Below, piece after piece: positions 35,290 to 46,663 of a stretch of DNA of 64,000 nucleotides. Position 1 is the first letter of the stretch. Each line of letters begins with the position of its first letter. The stretch is from Chlamydoabsidia padenii (Eukaryota > Mucoromycota > Mucoromycetes > Mucorales > Cunninghamellaceae), in assembly GCA_025330725.1 (NCBI GenBank), contig JAIWND010000015.1, forward strand, positions 310,001 through 374,000. The letters run 5' to 3'. Made by a program: the position numbers and the translations under genes. The notes beneath the pieces were generated by a model, which was not told the origin of the DNA, did not search any database, and was given only the letters and a program-made list of their open reading frames with translations.

Positions 35290-35830
35290 AGACGAAGATA
35301 GTTTTATTTTTTAAAGACGGAAGGAAAGTTCGTTTTTAAATCCCGCAGGTCTCCACTCACACTTAAAGAAAGGCACTACTCGCTCAATTGTTAACGGATG
35401 CTAATGATTAAAGTGGTGACATGAATACTATGGTATATTTCCAACATACTTCACTGCAAAAGTTAAGCACCGAGACCCTTGTGTCAGTAAGTCCAAGCTT
35501 GCAATGACTTTTACCTGTCATTTACGAAGATTCTTTTATTTTTTACAGACGGAAGCAGATTTCATTTACAAACCCCGCTGGCCCCTCACTCATAATTAGG
35601 AAAGGCACTGCTCGCTGAATTGTTAACAGATGCTAATGATTAAAGTGGTGATATGGATACTATGGTATATTTCCAACATACTTCACTGCAAAAGTTAAGC
35701 ACCAAGATCCTTGTGTCAGTAAGTCCAAGCTTGCAATGACTTTTACCTGTCGTCTACAAAAAAAAAAAGCGGGACGAAAAGATTCATTTTTTTTTTTTAC
35801 AGACGGAAGCAGATTTCGGTTTCAATCCCG
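35290..35830. repeat. Tandem repeat, two near-full copies plus one partial (about 232-254 bp spacing)
   Basis: The AGACGGAAG landmark recurs at 35315, 35547 and 35801. Copies 1 (about 35290-35525) and 2 (about 35526-35775) are nearly identical through 35377-35520 and 35609-35755, with roughly eight mostly transition differences in about 145 bp. Copy 3 has only the left end. Each copy carries a minus-strand version of the promoter-like element (TTTAAATCCCGC at 35336-35347, an ACAAACCCCGC variant near 35570, TTCAATCCCGCC near 35822). A shared inner segment contains AAAGTTAAGCACC, resembling the 5S rRNA A box. Confidence 0.85.
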
Positions 35831-35979
35831 CCGGTCTTTGATTCCCTAAAGCACAGACAAATCAATAAAAAAAGAGTGAGAAGATGGATTAAACCTTTAT
35901 TTCGACTACAACATCATATTGATAAAGAAGCAAATAAAACTAATTAACTAGATGGATAGGGAGACTATAAGTATCTAGT

Positions 35980-36989
35980 TTAGGCTTCCCAAGAAGAAGG
36001 ACCGGCAGCAGCAGCATCATCGGCCCAGTCAGAAGAAGCAGTTTGAGCGTTCCAGTCAGCAGCAGCGGCAATACCAGCAACACCTTCAGCAGCGGAACCT
36101 TCAACACCCCATTCAGGAGTGGTGAGTTCGGCGTTGTATTCACCATTGTCCTCACCGAAAGCAAGGGCTTCTTGATCCTTTTGTTCTTCTTCAGGATCAC
36201 GGAAGAAGAACATATCGACCATGACGTCCCAAGCTTGAGCATAGTCGAGAGAGCCACGGAGACGGAGGACGGCACGGGCCAACAACCAGTAGATCAAACC
36301 GAGAGCATGCTTACCCTTGTTGTTGGTGGGAATGACGACATCAACGTATTGCAAGAGAGAGTCGGTATCGGCCAAAGAGATGACAGGGATGTTGACATAG
36401 GAGGCTTCCTTGATGGCTTGGAAATCGGTACGAGGGTCAGTGCAGATCACCAAACGGGGTTCACGGAAGGAGCGGGTGATGTAATTGGTGAAGGTACCAG
36501 GAGTGAATCGACCGACGATGGCTTCGGCACCAATGTACTTGGCAAACTTCAAGGCAGCACGGTGACCGTAAGGACGAGCAGAGATCACGACGATATCCTT
36601 GGGGTTTTCAATAGCAGCAATCACACGAGCGGCGAAAATGAGCTTTTCCCAGGTCTTACCGAGGTTGATCAAGTTGACACCTATGAGATTCCAAGCATAT
36701 TAGTTCATTATCCTTCCCTTCTTTTTTTTTCCCTGCTATTACTTACCGTCAGCACGACGCTTGTAGACGTAAGGAGTCATACGGGTGTTGACATTCTTGG
36801 CACCAATATGGCATTGAGCGCTCAACAAGAGTTGTAAGTCTTCTTCAGTAATGTTAAGGACTATAAATACAAAGAGATCAAAGCAATGATTATGAGCAAA
36901 GTGTTGTTTGGATCAAGGTGTGATATAAAGATAAAGTTGGTGTTTATTGATGATTTCATTCGATACGTACCGGAAGGAACACGGGACAT
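35980..36989 (-). CDS. RPS0: 40S ribosomal protein S0 (SA/uS2)
   Basis: Three coding exons, 36989-36971, 36860-36747 and 36680-35980, give 277 aa. The protein begins [19 protein letters not shown] and continues with [59 protein letters not shown] and [24 protein letters not shown], all characteristic of uS2 of the small ribosomal subunit. The acidic, Trp-containing C-terminal tail ending [13 protein letters not shown] is typical of RPS0/RPSA. Codon use is strongly biased, as in highly expressed genes. The first coding exon is only 19 nt. A probable 5' UTR intron (36996-37158, GTATGT...TTTAG) lies just ahead of the ATG; removing it brings the promoter element at 37232-37244 to about 80 nt from the start. 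Confidence 0.96.
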
Positions 36990-36995
36990 GTTGTT

Positions 36996-37158
36996 CTAAA
37001 GAATCATATACAAAAAAAAAAAAAAGTTAGTACGTCAATAATCATCCATCCAGTCATGTATCCATCCATCCATCCAGTTATATCCAAACTATCCATAGTC
37101 ATGGATGTGATCGTCAACCATTCTGTTTAGGATGGACTTTGTCGTTTTTGGTACATAC
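36996..37158 (-). other. Predicted 5' UTR intron of RPS0
   Basis: On the minus strand a GTATGT donor (37158) and a TTCTTTAG acceptor (36997-36996) lie 6 nt before the ATG; the acceptor is preceded by a T-rich tract. The prediction is supported by the otherwise unusually long promoter-to-ATG distance. Confidence 0.5.
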
Positions 37159-37231
37159 AATTTGAGCTTGAAAAGAGAAAGAACAATCGGTTTTTTGCGC
37201 AATGGTGATTTTGTTCCGTTCGAATCTGGAA

Positions 37232-37244
37232 TTCAAATCCCGAG
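37232..37244 (-). promoter_or_regulatory. CTCGGGATTTGAA promoter element (RPS0)
   Basis: Minus strand reads CTCGGGATTTGAA, 242 bp upstream of the ATG, or about 79 nt once the predicted 5' UTR intron is removed. Confidence 0.5.
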
Positions 37245-37432
37245 ATAAAACGCGGGGAATAAAAAAAGGGACCAGTGAGATGAAGGGTGTATCATGAGTT
37301 GATGATGACCGCGCTAAACACTACATCCGTCATATAAAAAAAATATAATGAGGACACTTTATTCAAATAGAGAATGCAAATGCATGAAAGTTTCAAAGTG
37401 AGGATGGGGATTTAGATGGAGTAAGTATTCGA

Positions 37433-37445
37433 AGCGGGATTTGAA
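37433..37445 (+). promoter_or_regulatory. GCGGGATTTGAA promoter element (MPC2)
   Basis: Reads AGCGGGATTTGAA, 111 bp upstream of the ATG at 37557. Confidence 0.55.
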
Positions 37446-37556
37446 TTCAACATCTTAAATTTTTTTTAGGTCTTCACTTTTTTTTTTTTTCCCGCCTCCC
37501 TCCCTCTCTTTTCCCCTTCTTCCTTCTTTGCAAAAAAAAAAAAAGATAAAGAAAAG

Positions 37557-38112
37557 ATGGCTGCCGCTTCTGCCTCACAATCAGCTCTTACCAGGTTCAT
37601 CAACTCACCTGCTGGACCCAAAACCATTCATTTCTGGGCACCTGCCATGAAATGGGTAAGTATAAATAGGAAAACCATCAACTTTACTAGTCAGGTTGAC
37701 TCACCTTGTTTTTTATTATTAATAGGCTCTCGTAATTGCTGGTATCGGTGATCTTGCTCGTCCTGCTGAAAACTTGAGTTTGGCTCAAAATGGATGTAAG
37801 TATTATACTTTATAAAAAAAAGTCAAGACTTGGTATTAATCTTTTTTTGGTTGGCTACTAGCTTTGGTTGCCACTGGTTTAATTTGGACTCGCTACTCTA
37901 CTGTGATTATTCCCAAGAACTGGCCCTTGTTTGCTGTTAATGTGTTTGTTGCCGGTACTGGTCTTATGCAAGTTGGTCGTATTATGAAGTAAGTGTCAGG
38001 GGATGGGGGATACTAGGAATGACTAACTTGTTTTTTATTATTATCTTCTAGTTATCGTATGTCAGATGAATACAAGAAGAAACAAGAAGAAAATGCTGCT
38101 GTATCCGCTTAG
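37557..38112 (+). CDS. MPC2: Mitochondrial pyruvate carrier subunit 2
   Basis: Four exons, 37557-37655, 37726-37795, 37862-37988 and 38052-38112, give 118 aa. HFWAPAMKWALVIAGIGDLARP, SLAQNGSLVATGLIWTRYS and IIPKNWPLFAVNVF are the conserved blocks of MPC2-type subunits, with three short hydrophobic helices. MPC2 pairs with MPC1 in the inner mitochondrial membrane to import pyruvate. The protein ends with a short charged tail (YRMSDEYKKKQEENAA). A promoter element is at 37433-37445 and a poly(A) signal at 38210-38215. Confidence 0.93.
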
Positions 38113-38432
38113 ATTCAGTGGATAGACAATCCTTTCCCTCCTCTCCTCTTTACACATGTCCTTCCATACCACTACAATATTTGACAACCTTGCTTATTGC
38201 TTTTTATTCAATAAATAAAAATATCATCTCCTTGTAAACTAATCATGTCTTTGTCTTATTAATAACAACTGTTTATAACATGTCTCATTGTCTTTATCAT
38301 ACCCCTTTTGTGGTGGAGGCCAGAAATTTGGTGCGGTCGTCGGAATTTGAAAATTAGGAGTATGTAAATCGATTTTTTTTTTTCCAACACAAACTTCTTT
38401 TTCTTTCACAATAAAAACAGATTTGGGACATT
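38113..38432. other. Intergenic
   Basis: MPC2 3' UTR followed by the UBC9 promoter. Nothing else seen. Confidence 0.5.
38339..38351 (+). promoter_or_regulatory. GTCGGAATTTGAA promoter element (UBC9)
   Basis: Same orientation as the gene, 81 bp upstream of the ATG at 38433. Confidence 0.5.
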
Positions 38433-39350
38433 ATGAGTTCTGGTATTGCACGTGGACGTCTGATGGAAGAACGCAAACAATGGCGTAAAGATCATCCTCA
38501 TGTAAGTACTATACTACTAGAACAACAACTAACACTACTAACTTGACTAATGCTTTTATCAATCAACATTTTGTATGTGTATGACACCTATAGGGCTTTT
38601 GGGCCAGGCCGGAAAAGAATCCAGACGGTACTTTGAATCTAATGGTTTGGAATTGTGGTATTCCTGGAAAAGAAAAGGTAAAAAGAAAAGAGAACAAGAC
38701 TAATCTTTATGACGCTCACACTTTTTCAATAGACTCCTTGGGAAAATGCTGTGTATAAACTGGCGATAATGTTTCCTGAAGGTAAGTCTCACCCACTCCC
38801 CCCAAAAAAAAGAAGACAGTGGTGGTAATAATATTAATACTCATGATATGTCTTGTCTATTTTATAGATTATCCTAGTAAACCACCCAAATGTAAAGAAA
38901 GAAAAACAAAGAAAAGGTAAAAATTGACGGATACTGACGACTTTATAATTGTGCATACAGGTAAATTCGTACCACCACTCTTTCATCCTAACGTATATCC
39001 ATCTGGAACAGTCTGTTTGTCCATTCTGAATGAAGAAGAAGGCTGGAAACCCGCGATTACTTTGAAACAGGTAATGAATGAATAAATGATCCCCATCTTA
39101 CTTGGGTTTTTTTATTTTTATTTTATTTGAATAGATCCTCACTGGTATTCAAGATTTACTGAATGATCCAAACCCAGATAGTCCTGCACAATCAGATGCT
39201 TATGTGTTATTCAAGTAAGTTTGATGGCTATATCCTCACATACTTGATTTGATTTGAACTAACTGACTTGATTTGCTATACCATTATAGGAAAGACAAGA
39301 ACGAATACGAACGACGGGTCCTTGCTCAAGCCGCCAACAATCGTTTATAA
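38433..39350 (+). CDS. UBC9: SUMO-conjugating E2 enzyme UBC9
   Basis: Seven exons, 38433-38501, 38594-38677, 38733-38781, 38868-38891, 38961-39070, 39135-39214 and 39290-39350, give 158 aa, the length of human UBC9. The order [54 protein letters not shown] (active-site Cys94) and [14 protein letters not shown] is characteristic. It transfers SUMO from the E1 to target lysines in nucleus and cytosol. Exon 4 is only 24 nt and encodes the PSKPP turn. Intron 4 (38892-38960) begins GTAAAG. A poly(A) signal is at 39416-39421. The next gene starts 171 bp downstream in the same orientation. Confidence 0.97.
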
Positions 39351-39437
39351 TGTACCTGACTTATACTCCCTCTTTTATTTTATATACATGTCTTAATGTC
39401 ATCACACTCTATTCTAATAAAAGATCCCTGTTTTTAT

Positions 39438-39450
39438 GGCGGCAGTTTAA
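39438..39450 (+). promoter_or_regulatory. GGCGGCAGTTTAA promoter element (GT31 gene)
   Basis: 70 bp upstream of the ATG at 39521; a degenerate match. Confidence 0.4.
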
Positions 39451-39520
39451 TTTGTCGCCTTCATAAATTTGACTTTGGACTTTTTTTGTAACTTGCCTCT
39501 CTTCCCTAAACTGAATCATC

Positions 39521-39643
39521 ATGGCAGCGGTAAGTTATATTTAACTAATCAAACAATATTGACTCGTTGATTGTATGTTTATAACTTTGATCTTCTTGTA
39601 TTATTTACCTTGATGTAACGAAACTCGTCTTCCTTTTACTAAT

Positions 39644-39677
<34 letters not shown>

Positions 39678-41485
39678 TGATTGAACTATATATAGCCTCA
39701 TCTACCGTCATTTCGTCGGCGAGCACTCTCCTTGTCGTCACTAAACGTACCAAGAAGATATCATTTGCCAATCACTATATTACAATACTTGTGTCTTATA
39801 CCGTCTCTCATTGGCTTCCTTCATCATTTATCACGGGCTTGGTCACCTCCTCTCTACGATACAACACATCTGTTTAGCATCAAAAGCACTCCATTGATAT
39901 ACAGTGTTGCCAATCTATGGGTAAGTAGGAACAATAAAGATCATAATAGACCAATACACTGACTCTCTTCCCTCCTCCTTTATAGTGTCTATTAGCAGGT
40001 TATTGGAGTTGGCTATTAACTACAAGCATGGTGCGACGGTGGTTATATCAATATGAAGTAAGTAACGCAGTGATACGCCTGGTGATTATGAATGGATTGA
40101 ATTGGACTTTATCAACATGGATCTGTCGACTCTATGGACCGGATCAACCAGTAGTGACATGGATGGCGATTTGTGGTGTGTTACTGCTCTCCAATATATG
40201 CAAATTAATGTGGACGGCAGCAACATCTAAAGATTCAAAATACCGAGGAAAAGCAGCTACACCAACACCAACAACAGCCACAGCATCAGCTCAATCGATA
40301 ATGAATGCAAAAGGAGAAGACTTACATTACAAGTCTACTGTGGTTCGTGTCCTCGTCCTACCTCTCACCGTGGTTGTCTTTATCACCATGTTTGCCATGC
40401 TTTATCAAATCGGTCATATGCGTACCAGCGTCAAACCAGTACATATGGATATTACCGCCAAACCTCATCCAGCTTTCCAACAACAATCAAATAACGATAA
40501 TTTACGTGTGATGGTGGCCGTTTTATCAGCTTGGACACCAAAGAGTTTGGAAAAACGAAGGACCTTTCGAGAAACGACAATGCAATTGATTCCGGATCCT
40601 CAACAATCAGGGGTGACCTTCCATGTGCAATTTATCATTGGCCAACCTCCAACCGATCATATACGGGCAACTATGGGCACACTCATCGACGATGAAATCC
40701 AACGCTATCATGATGTCTTGATGCTCAACGTGTCCGATAAATATGAAGATCTCAGTCAAAAGGTGTATGGCGCTATGGAATGGATGGATGAATACCAATT
40801 TGATTATCTGATGAAAACGGACGATGATATCTTTTTGCGATGGGATACGATAAGTCAGGAATTGAAATCTCTGGGTCCACAGGAACGATATTGGCAAGGA
40901 CTGGCTTACTGGTATGTTTACATGAAATACTAATACAACATGCATGAACTAATCATTCTTTTCTTCTTCTTCTCTCTCTTCTGTTGATACAGGAATATTC
41001 CACCTATTCGCGACACTAGCAACAAGAACAGTGAATTGAACTACCCATTACCAATCTTTCCACCTTACACAGCAGGTGCACTCTACATTGTATCTCGAGA
41101 CGTCGTCCATCTGATCGCCGGCGTAGGTGGTCCACGACTCTTTGTAAAGAATGAAGATCAAAATCTCGGCATCTGGCTCTTCCCTTACAACATTCAACCT
41201 ATACACGATCGTCGAATCCAACAAATCGATGCTTGTGAAGAAGACATGATTGCAAAACACTTTGGTGACTTTGGTGAACCGGATGCGATTGGTGGAACAA
41301 TGCAAGATATGTTGGCTAATCTTCAAAAAGGTAGACGTATGTGTCAGGGATTCCGGACATCAGTATGTGCAATGTGTTATCCTTGTCATAACAAAGGTAC
41401 CAACTGGCGGGAATGGAACTTTGATTGTCATCATACTAAAGGTGTTACTCTTCTACATCCTGGTGCTCTTACTCTGGTGGACTAG
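39521..41485 (+). CDS. GT31 family beta-1,3-galactosyltransferase-like protein
   Basis: Four exons, 39521-39529 (only MAA), 39696-39920, 39986-40911 and 40993-41485, give 550 aa. Several hydrophobic segments lie in the N-terminal half (LQYLCLIPSLIGFLHHL, WMAICGVLLLSNICKLMW, VLVLPLTVVVFITMFAML), so the protein has more membrane segments than a standard type II glycosyltransferase. The catalytic region (about 320-480) has SAWTPKSLEKRRTFRET, VHFQ-like FIIGQPP, DVLMLNVSDKYEDLSQKV, the DDD sugar-nucleotide motif in LMKTDDDIFLR, and YPPYTAG-like FPPYTAGALYIVSRDVV followed by EDQNLGIWL. Six Cys residues close the C-terminus. It should add galactose or GlcNAc in the Golgi; the acceptor is unknown. 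The first intron (39530-39695) contains a T run of about 33 nt. Poly(A) signal is at 41606-41611. Confidence 0.8.
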
Positions 41486-41925
41486 ATAGACTTTTTATTG
41501 ATTAGAATTTGTTTAGAATAGATGTCTTTTTATTTATTTTTTTATTTTTAATATAGTTGCTTTATAACAAAAATCTATAGTTAGTCTTTATCACATATGT
41601 ATCATAATAAAAAACACACGCTTCTCATTAGATTCATGCAAGCGGACTTTTAAATATGTAGCGTAGTTACGTCTACCCCTCACCCCAAAAAGAGCGGAAG
41701 TTTTGGTTTGCCCTGTAATCATCCGAACTTTAACATCTCACACTAAACAAATCTCCGGGTAAGGGGCATGCTTGTACAACCGCAACATTTAAGACTTTTA
41801 GGAATGTTTGTATTACCCCTGGGACATGAAGGTTATAAACTTGGTTTTTATTTTTTTATTATACTATTGGAATGTGTGGATACATGATATCATAAACAAT
41901 AACCACTAAACTATTCCTAATTGAT
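41486..41925. other. Intergenic
   Basis: GT31 3' UTR, then AT-rich DNA with an orphan AGCGGACTTTTAAA (41641-41654). No gene seen. Confidence 0.5.
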
Positions 41926-43991
41926 TTAATCCACTAAATTGTCATCGGCATCGCGTATGGCCAGCGTCATTTCACGTCTGAGGTCCACCATTTGCTGCTG
42001 ATAGGATGGTATTCCATTGTGATCATAGTGATCATTTGCAAGATTGATGGCGATATCTCTAATTCCAGTCTGTATGTGATTTTCAAAAAGTAACGTCAGT
42101 AATTCGTTTATATGTATATATCAAAGGGTTGCACTTACTAAATCATGGAGATCTGCGATATGGCGTCGGTCCCTTTGATGATCGGAGACATAAAAAACAT
42201 ATTAGATAACATCTACTTTTTTTATATTCTTACATGATTGATAGTATCAAATCTGTCTTGAATGGGTTGTTTAGGAGCCAATGTTCGAAGTCGCATATGT
42301 TCAAAAAAGAGAAATCGCATGATGTGTCCAAATGAGTAAGCCTGGCCACTTTTTACAGCTGTAGTCCGCATTGTATCGTACAGGTTCCAAATACTTCTGA
42401 TTTGGTCCATGCCAAAACCCAAGACCAACCAGTTCATTCGTGGCATAGATATTCAAAGAATATAAATTCCTGTATATAAAAAAAGTGAATCAACATTGAG
42501 AATTGTAAAACAGATATTGGTAGGAGTACTTACTGTCCCGAGAGCCAACAGAATCAACATTATATATAGCCACAAAATCAGTGTACGACTGTCGGCGACC
42601 ACAAACACGAACAAATGCAAACTCAGACGTTCTCCGGCGAACCAGGATGTCTGCGAGAGCATATTTGTTTTTTTGTTGAAAGGCAGTTGTTCGTCAAATC
42701 AGGTCGACTTCGTGATATAGTGGATGTACCACCGCTGTAATATGCCACCCCACGTTGGGTCCAGTCGAGAAGACCACGATTACGAGCAAAGTACTTCACA
42801 AATCCAATGGTGAGCTCGGCCGAGATGTTCACCCCAGTTCATTTCTTGCTGACAGTTCCATCGGCTTCGAGGAGGTATAAAAGGAGGATTGCGAAATTGG
42901 CTTCGTTGTCGATGTTGGATGGAAGGAATCGATTCATTAGTTGTTCCGCCGACCGGCCAATTTTGGAGCTTGTGAATCCAGTAGTGCCAAAGAAGTGGAC
43001 AAAACCTGGATCGGTGATCAATGAATGTACGTACCCCAAGTATCCAAAATTCCGAGAGTAGATTCGTGGTTCCTGACCGAAACTGTTTAAAAAAAAAGGT
43101 CAATCATGTTTTCATTTTCATTTTCATTCCCCATTTCAAATAGTGCTTACCATAATTGGATATAAGTCAATCCAGTAATTTCATGAAGGAGACGCAGCAA
43201 GTAGATAAAGTCGGTAGATCGGAAGCCAAAGCCAATCGAAGGTCTGTCAGACTTGTGAATACCATCCCCAGTAGTCGAGTTGAAAGGTTATGGTAGAGTT
43301 GAGGCGGGATCATTTTTTTCAAGGTAAAGTTGCCATTGTTGTCAGGAATATTGAACGCCACAAGGGTACTGTTGCCGTTCAAAGGCACTACCACTTCCAC
43401 TATTGTGTCCCGAGGAAGAATCGTATCATTGTTCAATGTCATGCTATGAGTGATTCTACAGTGTCGTCGCAGTCATGGATGAAGTCTAAAGAACAGGCGG
43501 TCGTCATTGTTGTCGCCTTGTTCTTGGTCGAGTAAATCAAAGTCGTTGCCGTTGAGTTCCACCTGAGTCGATTCAAGTTCTTCTTCCTCTTTGAGTATTC
43601 CAACATTATCTGTTTCGTCGTCACCATGGTTCGAGGTACCACCACCGTCGAAAGCACCAGAACCTCTAGATTCATCGTCGTCACCATAGTTCGAGGCACC
43701 ATCACCATCGCTGTCATTGTCACATATACCATTATTTGACCGAGTATTGATTTCACAAGCTCTTGATCGCAGTCGCTTTAAAGGAGTCGTAAACACTTCA
43801 CCCTTGTCGGCATCTTCATCAACAACAAGTAGACGTTTAATTGCACGAGAAAGTTTTTGGCAAACTTTTGTTGGGGAATCAGATATTGTTGTTGTCAAAA
43901 TAAAATAAAATAGAGAATTAAATGCGAAAGAGAGAGTGAAAAATGCTTTTGTTCCTTTTCCCTTTTTTTTGGGAGGGAAATCGGAGTTCAA
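41926..43991 (-). pseudogene. Decaying gene of an unrecognised family
   Basis: Several exon-like pieces on the minus strand read well but cannot be joined into one frame. They are: an acidic Ser/Gly/Asp-rich N-terminal part (43991-43473); a 91-codon frame from 43442; an alternative frame near 43270-43152 ending in a good GTAAGC donor; 43083-42840 (IYSRNFGYLGYVHSLITDPG...) with an in-frame TGA at about 42834-42836 followed by further open sequence; a switch of frame near 42690-42570; 42446-42234 (MNWLVLGFGMDQIRS...); 42172-42139; and 42069-41926 ending NLVD and TAA. Phase between 42234 and 42172 also fails. Preserved splice signals with broken frames suggest recent inactivation, or several sequencing indels. 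The family was not recognised; no transposase, polymerase or effector motif is seen. Confidence 0.5.
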
Positions 43992-44493
43992 TCTCTCTTT
44001 TTTCTTTAATGTTACAAGAACAAGTAGTCAAATCAGGGATACAGGGAAAAAAATATGTTTAACTAAACAGAGTGAGAGAACAAAAGCATTTTCACATAAA
44101 TCAGCTTGGTAATGGAATGATAGGATGATAAAAGCATAGAATCCTGAAGGAAGACAAAAAATAGTTATCTAGTCGCCGTTTGAATTGATAAGATGCAGGA
44201 GAACGTTATTCGGTTCCCTATAATCATTTAGCAGGAATCTGATTATATGATGTTACCGGCTTTCATACAACACACCTTTAGACATATGTACACCGTCCCA
44301 TCCTCCACAATTCTTGTTCTTCATACACCGCACCTAGATAATATGATCTAAAATAGTAAATTGTTGATTGTAGAAGACGTCAAAGGTAATAAAGGCTTTT
44401 GTTTATTAAAGACAAACGCAGATATAAAAAGAATGGAATGACTGATTGCTATTACTAAATCTAAACTAAGACAACAAAACCACCATCGTCCGT
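43992..44493. other. Intergenic
   Basis: AT-rich gap between two minus-strand genes. No feature recognised. Confidence 0.5.
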
Positions 44494-46663
44494 TCATTTC
44501 TTGAGGGTACCAATAACAATATCAGGAGCATACTAGAATAAAAACAAAGAAAGAAAGAAAAAGGTCAGTCAATGTGACACGACAAAGTAAGTTTTGATTT
44601 TCCCAGTTACCTTTTGCACGACATCAGGCTTGTGCATCATGTTGAATTCTTCAGTAGCATCACGTCCAGCATAGATCATGATGGCCTTTTTGCCACCGGG
44701 GTGCTCAGGTAGGAAATTCGTTGCATCCAAAACCTGACCATTCACCACCACCCAGCAATCCTTGTCAGTATTGTGCTTTGCGACTTCTTCCAATGTGTAT
44801 TCACCCATCTTTTTAGGTTCATCTTGTTTTGTGGCTTCATCAGTGGGTTTGGCTTCAGATGCAGGAGCAGCAGGGGTTTGACCACCAGCAGAAGGAATCA
44901 CAGCACCACCATTAGGAGCATCGCCCAAATTGATTTCAAGATTGATACGGCCAGGATCATTGGGGTTGACCACCAGACTAATACCAACACCACCATTCAA
45001 ATGTTGAGCAATCGCACCCAAACGTTGTTGAGCAGACGAAGCACCTCCTTGATTCACTAATTGACCATATTGGTAACGAGCAGCAGATTGACCAGCTACA
45101 CGACCAAAGACGACACAGCCGAGGAGGGAAGAACCACCCAGACGATTAGCACCATGCACACCACCACACATTTCACCAGCAGCAAAGAGACCAGGTACGG
45201 GTTTACCATTAGTATCCTTGATTTCGGAATCTGGAGTAATTTCAACACCACCCTAAAGAAAGAAAGAAAAAAAAAAAAGAGTTAGGGTTCAGTTAACATG
45301 AGGGGTGAAGAAGGTGTACACAAGTATTTACCATGGTGTAGTGAAGGACAGGTTGCATATGAGCCACATAAAAGTAGTCGGACATCTTGATTGGCACATT
45401 GTGGAAGAAGCGTTTACCCCAAGGATCCTTGACTTTACCCTCGGCGATCTTGTTGTAAGATTCAAAAGTTTCAGCCAACTTGTTAGGAGGAATACCCATT
45501 TCCTTGGCGAGAGCATCACCACTATCGAAGCGCTTCATGAGACCACGACCAGCATAATGACGACAATGCCATTCGATTTCCTTGGAAGCCGCCGTGTTGA
45601 GGACCAAACGAATAGGGAATTTGTTGTTCTTCCACATCATGCCTGTCACATAATCACGATGACCCAACTCGTCACAGAATCGGTTACCTTCATTGTCGAG
45701 CAAGAGACCACCACAACCACGAAGAGCTTCGGCAGCCAAGAACTTGACCTTTGCATCGGGTTCCTTGGGATCGACCAGACCGGTAGGATGGACTTGGACC
45801 TTTTCGAGATCGATGAGGTTGGCACCCGCCGCGGCAGCCATCTTGATACCATCACCAGTACAATGATCTCCATTGGTGGTTGACAGATCAAAGAGTTCAG
45901 GTCGGTTCGCCTTGAGTAAAGAGTCGGGCCCAAAGTCAGCAGCATAACCACCGGTGGCAAGCACCACTGGGCCGTATTCCTTATAAGTCTTGCCATCAGC
46001 CGAGTTGCCGACCAAGACGTATTCGACACCAATCACATTGTTATTATTGTCCCGAATGAGTTGTTCCACCTTGGCTTTCTTGATAATCTTGACCCGGTCC
46101 TTTTGAGACACCGCGAGTTCTTCCAATCCTTCCATCAAGGCATAAGTAATAGTCATCCCAGGGAATTGTTCTTTACCACGGTGAGTACGAGGGAAGGTAT
46201 GACCACCAAGTCGAGATACCAGTGATAAGTCCAGTTCGAATTTGTCTTGAAGCCATTCCACAGCAGAAGAAGAGCGGCCTGTGAGCACCTTGATCAAGTC
46301 AGGTCGAGCTAAATCACGCGCACTCTTGAGCGTGTCTTGATAGAATTGTTCAACAGAGTCTTTAATGTCTTGAGAGATTTGTGTACGAGTCAAGGCACCG
46401 TTAATACCAGAAGTGGCCTTGGTAGAATTACCACTATTGAATTAGAATGTTAAAAGTGGAAAAGATTAGTATAATGTGAGAGATGTTAAAGAATTGACTG
46501 GTCAACAATATTATGACGTTCCCATTTATTTGTTTTAAACTTACCCAAAGAAGGGATTCTTATCCAATAACAAGACGTTTCCACCTTGTTCATAAACAGT
46601 GTGAGCAGCAGCAAGACCAGAGAGACCACCACCAACGACAATAATTTGGTTCTTAAGTGACAT
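44494..46663 (-). CDS. Soluble fumarate reductase (FAD) with C-terminal cytochrome b5 domain
   Basis: Four exons, 46663-46545, 46433-45332, 45252-44611 and 44532-44494, give 633 aa. The N-terminus [14 protein letters not shown] is the FAD dinucleotide fold, followed by [35 protein letters not shown] and [20 protein letters not shown]. These are the flavoprotein and substrate-binding motifs of the Osm1/Frd1 family, which reduce fumarate to succinate and reoxidise FADH2 without a membrane complex. After a Pro/Ala/Glu linker (about 505-545) comes a cytochrome b5 domain (about 550-621) with [21 protein letters not shown], including the heme-ligand HPGG. The start lacks a clear presequence, so the protein is likely cytosolic. 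The b5 fusion is known in filamentous fungal members but absent from the yeast enzymes. Confidence 0.92.

Noticed and set aside
36043..36837. Long + strand open frame of 264 codons
   Set aside because: It is antisense to the highly biased RPS0 coding sequence, which creates open frames on the other strand.
37036..37080. Repeated CATC units that might suggest an array
   Set aside because: A simple microsatellite without spacers; no CRISPR-like structure, as expected in a fungus.
45305..45883. + strand open frame of 192 codons
   Set aside because: Antisense shadow of the fumarate reductase gene.
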